A stretch of DNA of 64,000 bases. Origin: Isoetes taiwanensis (taxonomy: Eukaryota > Streptophyta > Lycopodiopsida > Isoetales > Isoetaceae). The position numbers and the translations under genes were made by a program. Below the pieces are notes generated by a model. It was not told the DNA's origin. It did no database searches and worked only from the letters and a program-made list of their open reading frames with translations. The DNA lies in contig JAJEKV010000050.1 in the NCBI GenBank assembly GCA_021234155.1, positions 6,969,199 through 7,033,198 on the forward strand, given 5' to 3'. How positions within the stretch are numbered: the stretch's first letter is position 1; each line of letters opens with the position of its first letter. Shown in pieces: positions 59,210 through 64,000 of this stretch.

Positions 59210-59797
59210 TGTTTCGGGTCTGGGTTCGGGAACTCCTGCAAGACAGCCCTCCGGAGGACCCTTGGATCAAACAGAGAATGGGAGCTATGTCACGGGATTT
59301 GCAAAAAGAACAAGGAAAAAAAGAAAAGAAAGCAAAGAGAACACTGAGATTACAATAATGAGAACAACTTCGTTGATGTCAATGAAGATACATGAGCTCT
59401 CGCAACCGAGAGAAAACCGAAGGAGACAAGACTCAAAACTCATCTAAAAACTCATGTGCTAGCTCTACTCATATATATAGTACAATGGCCTTTGGCCCAA
59501 TAGACACTCGACCGATTTCATCTGCACGACTCACGGAAGGCCTGATTTGTGGAATGCCTTGGCGGTGCCTCTTGAAATGCCTCGAAATCACGCCGACGCA
59601 GACGCGGCGGTGGCGGGCCGTCACTTGTCCGAAGCGCTCTTGACTCTTGGCAGCGGGTGGTCTTTGGATCGCGTGGGTTCCGCTTGGTCTTCGCGGGGGC
59701 CTTTGACGACCGACCTATGCCCGGCCATGGATCCTTGGCCTTGACTTGGTCCGTCAGATGCATGAATAGTCCCGCCATCAAACGTATAGGACTAACA
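59210..59797 (-). repeat. 5' LTR of the gypsy element
   Basis: Minus-strand start TGTTAGTCCTATACG at 59797, end CCCGAAACA at 59210. A TATA-like CATATATATAG motif near 59470 could belong to the LTR promoter or its antisense. Confidence 0.9.
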
Positions 59798-59924
59798 AGG
59801 ACGTGGAGCATAAAATCGCAACCTACGGAGTCGAGCACGAAAGCGCCTTCTATTGACCATGTCTGCCTTCTGACACCAGATAACAAAAGGCCCTCATTAT
59901 GAAGGCATGTCGACGGGCTGGCAA

Positions 59925-60155
59925 ATTCAAACTTCAAAATACGAGCGGGCACTTTTTAAATTGACAGGCGAACGGTCGGGAAAATTCAAATTTAAAACTT
60001 GGGAGAGGCAACGGGCAGACAAATTCAAATTTGAAAAAATTTGGAGAGGCGGACGGGCAAGCAAATTCAAATTTGAAAAAAATTGAAGAGGCAGACGGGC
60101 GGGCAAATTCAAATTTGAAAAAATTTGGAGAAACGGACGGGCGGGCGGGCAAAAA
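59925..60155. repeat. Minisatellite of about 45-base units
   Basis: Five units of CAAATTCAAATTTGAAAAAA followed by TTGGAGAGGCGGACGGGC. Each unit contains the palindrome TTCAAATTTGAA. Repeating protein frames on the minus strand (FFKFEFARPSAS) come from the repeat and are not a gene. Confidence 0.85.
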
Positions 60156-60320
60156 TTTCTTATGCGGGCGGTTAATTTCTTTTTTCGGGGACTTTTCATT
60201 TGGCACTTTCTTTTTCATTAATTTCTTTTATGGCACTTTTCATCTCATTTCATTTCTTTTACGCCTCTCGCCTTCCGCCAGCACCTAGCGCCCTGCGCAT
60301 TCTCTAGTGAGGGAGACGTT

Positions 60321-60848
60321 ATGGCTAAAAAACTCCTGCAAAACAGGTTTAAATATAGTTGGAAGGGTATGGAAGGAGAATATCTGGTGCATAAACAGAT
60401 TGGTCCTGCAACTGCATCCTACCTCATTGATATGCTCTGCCCTCTAGGTAACATCGTTCTAGATTTCTTCTCTTCTGGAGCCTTCTCTAGGGCATCACTT
60501 CATGTAGGAAGAATCAGTGTGATGTATGAGCATGACTTTGAAAAGCTTAAATGCATAGCGGGCATTCTGGGTAGGGTCGAGAACGTCCTATAACCCTTGC
60601 TTGCCCCAGCGGTCACTGGCGAGCGCGAAGTCTTGACTATGAAAGATGGCGGAGCAGTCGGGGTAGAAAATGAGGAAGACGAATCATGTTTTGATAAAGA
60701 GATAGGAGAAATATCGGGCCAAGGTGGAGATGAGCAGGAAGAGCATACAGTTGACCGGAGTAAAATTAACCCTGCAGACTATGAGAAAGTCAATGATGAA
60801 CACTTTGGTCCCCACTATGAAAAAAATTTGTATTATATTAATATATGA
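60321..60848 (+). pseudogene. DNA methyltransferase fragment, related to the gene at 11 kb
   Basis: Frame 60321-60593 starts MAKKLLQNRFKYSWKGMEGEYLV and carries NIVLDFFSSGAFSRASLHVG at ~60450 followed by RISVMYEHDFEKLKC. This aligns along its length with KPKFKWAAMEGDFVL, CVLDFFLG..CLK and SVAFEFDDKVCRF of the minus-strand gene near 11.2 kb. Both fit the SAM-binding motif I plus following acidic strand of N4/N6 amino-methyltransferases. A stop at 60593 is followed by an acidic frame to 60848 (ENEEDESCFDKEIGEISGQG), like the acidic tail of the other copy. The catalytic DPPY-type motif and ParB part are absent. Only the C-terminal third is present. Function as an enzyme is unlikely. Confidence 0.5.
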
Positions 60849-60849
60849 C

Positions 60850-62050
60850 TACATGGTCTTCTGTAAAAATGTGTTATCTATAGGAAAATGGCGCGGATGC
60901 ACTATTTGCTGGGTCTTTACGTTAAAGCAAGTAGCGCGTCTGCGCTAATTGCTCTGTAGTTATTCTAAAGGAAACGGGGCGGCCGCGCCTTTGCTTTACC
61001 TGCCTGACACATTTTTGCATTTTAATATCTTCTATTTCATTTCTCGAGCTGCTTTTCCTTATACTTGTAATGGTGCCATACTTCTCGTCTAACCAATTAA
61101 AACCGCGCCATTTCATCTTTAATGTAGCGGTTTTTGCAGGATAACTGGTGTCTTTTTAAGTAAATAGCGCCATTTCTATCGATAAGTTTGTGATAAAACA
61201 GGGAAGAAACTGATTTCGCGAGAAATTGGAATAACGAAATTTCCAAATTTAATGAAACTCTGCTTTTAATGGATCGTGCCCAATAGTGCTGGGCAAACTT
61301 TTTAGGTCCCACGGGAAAATTTCCTGGCATTACTTTGACCCGTCGGATATCTTATATTTAGAGCCGAAAATTTCCATTATCTTAATAGAAAATCATAAGA
61401 AAACTTATCAGAAAAATTCCTACAATACACTAACTTAACCGGAAAATTTGCAATTTCAACCAGTTGGTTTATAGTGTTCCCCGGACTTTGCCCAACACTA
61501 GTGCCCAATAACTGTTTAGCGGTGACAATATTTGCAAAACAAGTGCCAAATGTAACAGATTTTTGGGTTGCCTCAGGGGGCAAACCCTCGCTCATGTGGG
61601 TTTTTGACGTATTCTAAGTATATGCTGGAATATGCCTAGAATATGCAAAAAACCACTCCAAATTGGTTGTTCCCTGTAAACTGTAGGTCACATGTGGTTG
61701 GGGAGAAGAATGGAGCTATGCGGGGTTGTAAGTACGGAAGAGCTTGAAATAGTGGGTGTCACAATATCTTGGCATTTAGATCGACTATACTTGTTTAGGC
61801 ATCGGTGATATGCTCCATTCAAAAGTCGAGCAATTCTTCATCCATCCGGGATCCTCCTCTTCTAGTATATCCTTTTCCAACAAATTATTTTAGTTGATCA
61901 ATCCAATAGATGGATGGATGGAAAGCGTAACTCCAGCATCATTTTCGACTAGGCCCCAAAACCACCCTAGAAGACTAAGATATTTTGTCTTCTGAAACAA
62001 AACTGGAGCCCAATTATGATAATAAGGAATGCAGGACAAGATATTATACA
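60850..62050. other. No recognisable gene
   Basis: Mixed sequence with ATGGCGCGGATGC and CGCGCCATTTC motifs near 60890 and 61100. Short open frames without motifs. Confidence 0.4.
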
Positions 62051-62057
62051 TATTCCA

Positions 62058-62524
62058 AGCTTCAAGCATGCGCTGTAGCATTTGGCGAGCAACTTCCTAT
62101 TCCAGAAATAGTAGCGTTGGGGGCCAGTTTGATGGCAAGAGTTCTCTTTTGGAGGCGCTTTTAGGGTTCAGAAGTGGAAATGGGTACCAGAAGACCCCTT
62201 ATGCTTCAAATGGTTCATGATGCTTTGGCTACAGAGCCCAGGTGTTGAATTCAGGTATTTGATGAAGTTGTAACTTACGTTTAAGTCTTGCTTTGTAAAA
62301 TCCTTCTAAATGCGAATTTTTATGTCGCTAAAGGATGAGGATTCCAATGAATATGGGTCTATAATCACATCATCATCAGCAATGGCAGAAGGAATTCGGC
62401 CCGAACTGAAGAGCATCTAAAGAAAATTCAAGCGGCAGTGAGTGGGAAGCCGATTGTGATGCACATGGAATATGCATTTTGTCCCCATCTTACAACCATT
62501 GGCACTTCTGGCTTTGTTCTCAAG
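62058..62524 (+). pseudogene. Dynamin-related protein 5A-like GTPase fragment
   Basis: Exon ~62058-62254: FGEQLPIPEIVALGGQFDGKSSLLEALLGF contains the G1/P-loop (GGQxDGKSSL). A frame change then gives TRRPLMLQMVHDALATEPRC up to GTATTTG. After a short intron ending CTAAAG, exon ~62332-62524 gives DEDSNEYGSIITSSSAMAEG, then, after a shift, KPIVMHMEYAFCPHLTTIGT and SGFVLK|GTATAT. This matches the N-terminal GTPase domain of the plant DRP5A type rather than classical dynamins (the EMGTRRPL and MEYAxCPxLTIIDTPGFVLK regions). The G3 motif DTPG is changed to GTSG, which would abolish GTPase function. Only two exons remain, so it is a pseudogene. Confidence 0.75.
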
Positions 62525-62910
62525 GTATATCATTTGTTCTACAATGGCCATGGTTTATAAGTCGCAAGCATAATGGTTAGATTTAGTATAAATCCTACCA
62601 CTATATGCAGATCACGGATAGAGAGTATAGCTGAATTATTGTAGTAGACGTAATGGATGGAAGAGGGCCATACCTTCTAGTACTAGTTGGCTGGAAGGGG
62701 GACGTTCATATCCTTATGTTTGCGAAGAGGAAGAGGTCAAGATTGCTTCGATCTGAGTACATATGCTTCATCTTATCATGACCTCCAGCATGGTGTTTGC
62801 TTGTTAAGTGTGCAAATTCTTCCTATTTAATGACCATGTGTTCTATGTATTTCTTATTTGGCCTATTGTGGAGCTTGGAAATAAGGTCAATGTATCACTT
62901 TTAATATTTT

Positions 62911-62951
62911 AATAAAATTAAAATATCTCGTCTAAAAAAAAAAAAAAAAAA
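62911..62951 (+). other. AATAAA signal and 18-base poly(A) tract
   Basis: AATAAA at 62911 and an uninterrupted run of A at 62934-62951, directly joined to copia pol sequence at 62952. This looks like the 3' end of an RNA-derived insertion. Confidence 0.7.
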
Positions 62952-63989
62952 GTGAAAATCCAGACTAGCATGGGGCACCAATTCATGATGAAAGCTGCAA
63001 TTGTAATAGCGCCCTCCAAAACACCGCAGGAATGCTCATTGCAATCAATAAGATCCTTGCCATTTCTATGAGACTTTTGTTGACCCTTTCTGCCCTGTCA
63101 TTCTGCTCAGGGCTATAGGGCACAGTCAATTGATGTTGAATAGCATTAGCAAGCAAAAAATTTCAAAAACATTGGAACAAAACTCTCCTCCATTATCTGA
63201 ACGTACTGCAATGTTCTGTTCACCTGTTTGTTTCTCAACCATTTTTTTTTTTAACTTTGAAGCGTTCAAACCACTGATCTTTGGTTTTCAAATAAAAACA
63301 GAGATAAGTCATCTAGGAATGCAAAGAATACCTGGAACCATAATTTGTTGGAGGATTTATGGGTGCACACAGATCCGTGTGAATTAGTGCAAGCCCCTTT
63401 GACTCATGAGATGTTGATAGAGGGAATTGAGCCCTTGTGATCTTTACCTGCATGCAAGTATTGCAAGGTAAATTTGATACCTTATGTCCCTGGATTAGCC
63501 CTTTCTGCTTCAACATTTTTATCTTTTTGCATGCAACCCCAGTCAATGATGCCATAAAGATTCTTCGGTGAGAGGATCGACAGCTATGTTTGCACACTTA
63601 ATGTACATCAAAACTTCTTCAAACTGATATAATTTACTACATCTGGTTGCTCCAATGCTGAATTGCTTACATGTGTCAGTAAGTTCACATCGATTTGATG
63701 TGAACTTAAGCTCATATCCTACATCTGTGAGCTTACTAACAACCAGAAGATTTTTGTACAGTCCAGGTACATGGAGAACATCATGGATGTAGAACATTGA
63801 ATTATCAAAAGGAATTCTTATAGTACTTTTTCCCATGGCTATTTGATTATGATTGCCGCCCATTTTAATGACTCTAGGATTATTCAGCACCTGATAGGAT
63901 GAAAACACATCTCTTCTTGGATTCATATGACTCGTTGCACCCGAGTCTAGGTACCAGTTCGGGTCAAGAACATGATCTGCATCCTCCAA
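62952..63989 (-). mobile_element. Ty1/copia pol, 5' part, cut by window edge and poly(A) insertion
   Basis: The minus frame from 63989 reads NWYLDSGATSHM (aspartic protease, DSGA), then HVPGLYKNLLVVSKL, a GAG-pre-integrase segment ending in CNTCMQVK (zinc-binding CxxC), THESKG-like and IHTDLCAPI (first Asp of the integrase core) near 63370. Below that, broken frames give VRSDNGGEF (second Asp, ~63200) and YSPEQNDRAERVNKSLIEMAR (Glu, ~63090). The sequence stops at the poly(A) at 62951, so RT and RNase H are not here. The element continues beyond 63989. Confidence 0.85.
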
Positions 63990-64000
63990 GGCTGCATATA

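Larger units (their letters stand above)
48701..59797 (-). mobile_element. Ty3/gypsy LTR retrotransposon, nearly full length
   Basis: Long terminal repeats of 582 and 588 bases bound an interior with gag, protease, RT, RNase H and integrase in the gypsy order on the minus strand, followed by an extra ORF. A PBS and PPT are in place. The flanks AGAAC (48696-48700) and AGGAC (59798-59802) look like a 5-base target duplication with one change. There is no chromodomain after integrase, which argues against a chromovirus; the extra 3' ORF recalls the Tat/Athila side of the family (inference). Several frame breaks make this copy defective. Confidence 0.9.

Noticed and set aside
59927-60218. Repetitive protein frames (FFKFEFARPSAS)
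   Set aside because: Produced by translating a 45-base minisatellite; both overlapping frames show the same periodicity.
62640-62760. Chromodomain-like motif (VLVGWKGDV)
   Set aside because: Only a short WKG-type match in a broken frame; not enough to call a domain.

Overview
This window looks like nuclear DNA of a land plant, most likely a fern or another seed-free vascular plant. The reasons are a eukaryotic 18S rRNA start preceded by an external transcribed spacer, a PPR gene fragment of the land-plant PLS type, spliceosomal GT-AG introns, a DRP5A-type dynamin fragment and almost wall-to-wall LTR retrotransposons. The fern assignment is inference. I see no intact ordinary single-copy gene. 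The window is a nest of mobile elements, captured gene pieces and pseudogenes.

Layout. (1) 1-7380: two copies of one ~1.45-kb LTR family (LTR-A) meet head to head near 3650. The plus-oriented copy is split by a 2.26-kb insert with coiled-coil exons and a PPR pseudogene. The minus-oriented copy is split by a 2.2-kb TIR element with a TA duplication. (2) 7381-28721: internal region of a minus-strand LTR-A element. It holds a decayed ParB-like plus DNA-methyltransferase gene (10.5-13.0 kb) and repetitive gag-like remnants. It is interrupted by an 11.2-kb DNA transposon (17122-28348) that carries two convergent intron-containing genes: a transposase-like gene and an FCP1/HAD-domain gene. (3) 28722-47356: a tandem array with a period of about 7.3-7.5 kb. 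Its units read LTR-A, captured gene exon, captured rDNA 5' ETS, internal region, leader with PBS. The third unit runs instead through the ETS into a truncated 18S rRNA (47357 to ~48107). (4) 48701-59797: a nearly complete Ty3/gypsy element on the minus strand with 582/588-bp LTRs, PBS, PPT, gag, PR-RT-RH-IN, a long extra coiled-coil ORF and a small antisense gene with its own TATA box. (5) 59.8-64 kb: a minisatellite, a second methyltransferase fragment of the same family as at 11 kb, a dynamin DRP5A-like pseudogene, a poly(A) end and the 5' part of a Ty1/copia pol cut by the window edge.

How the parts relate. The LTR-A family exists here in two forms. One has a polypurine tract touching the 3' LTR and ParB/methyltransferase coding sequence in the position where pol would be expected. 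The other has lost that tract and instead carries a captured exon (with its splice acceptor) and a captured, antisense rDNA ETS; it is the form that is tandemly repeated. Paralogous uninterrupted copies let the ends and target duplications of three DNA elements be read directly.

Caution on quality. The near-identical copies differ mostly at CAG/CTG triplets (for example CTG becomes CG), which looks like consensus error at methylated CHG sites. Some frameshifts below may therefore be sequencing artefacts.
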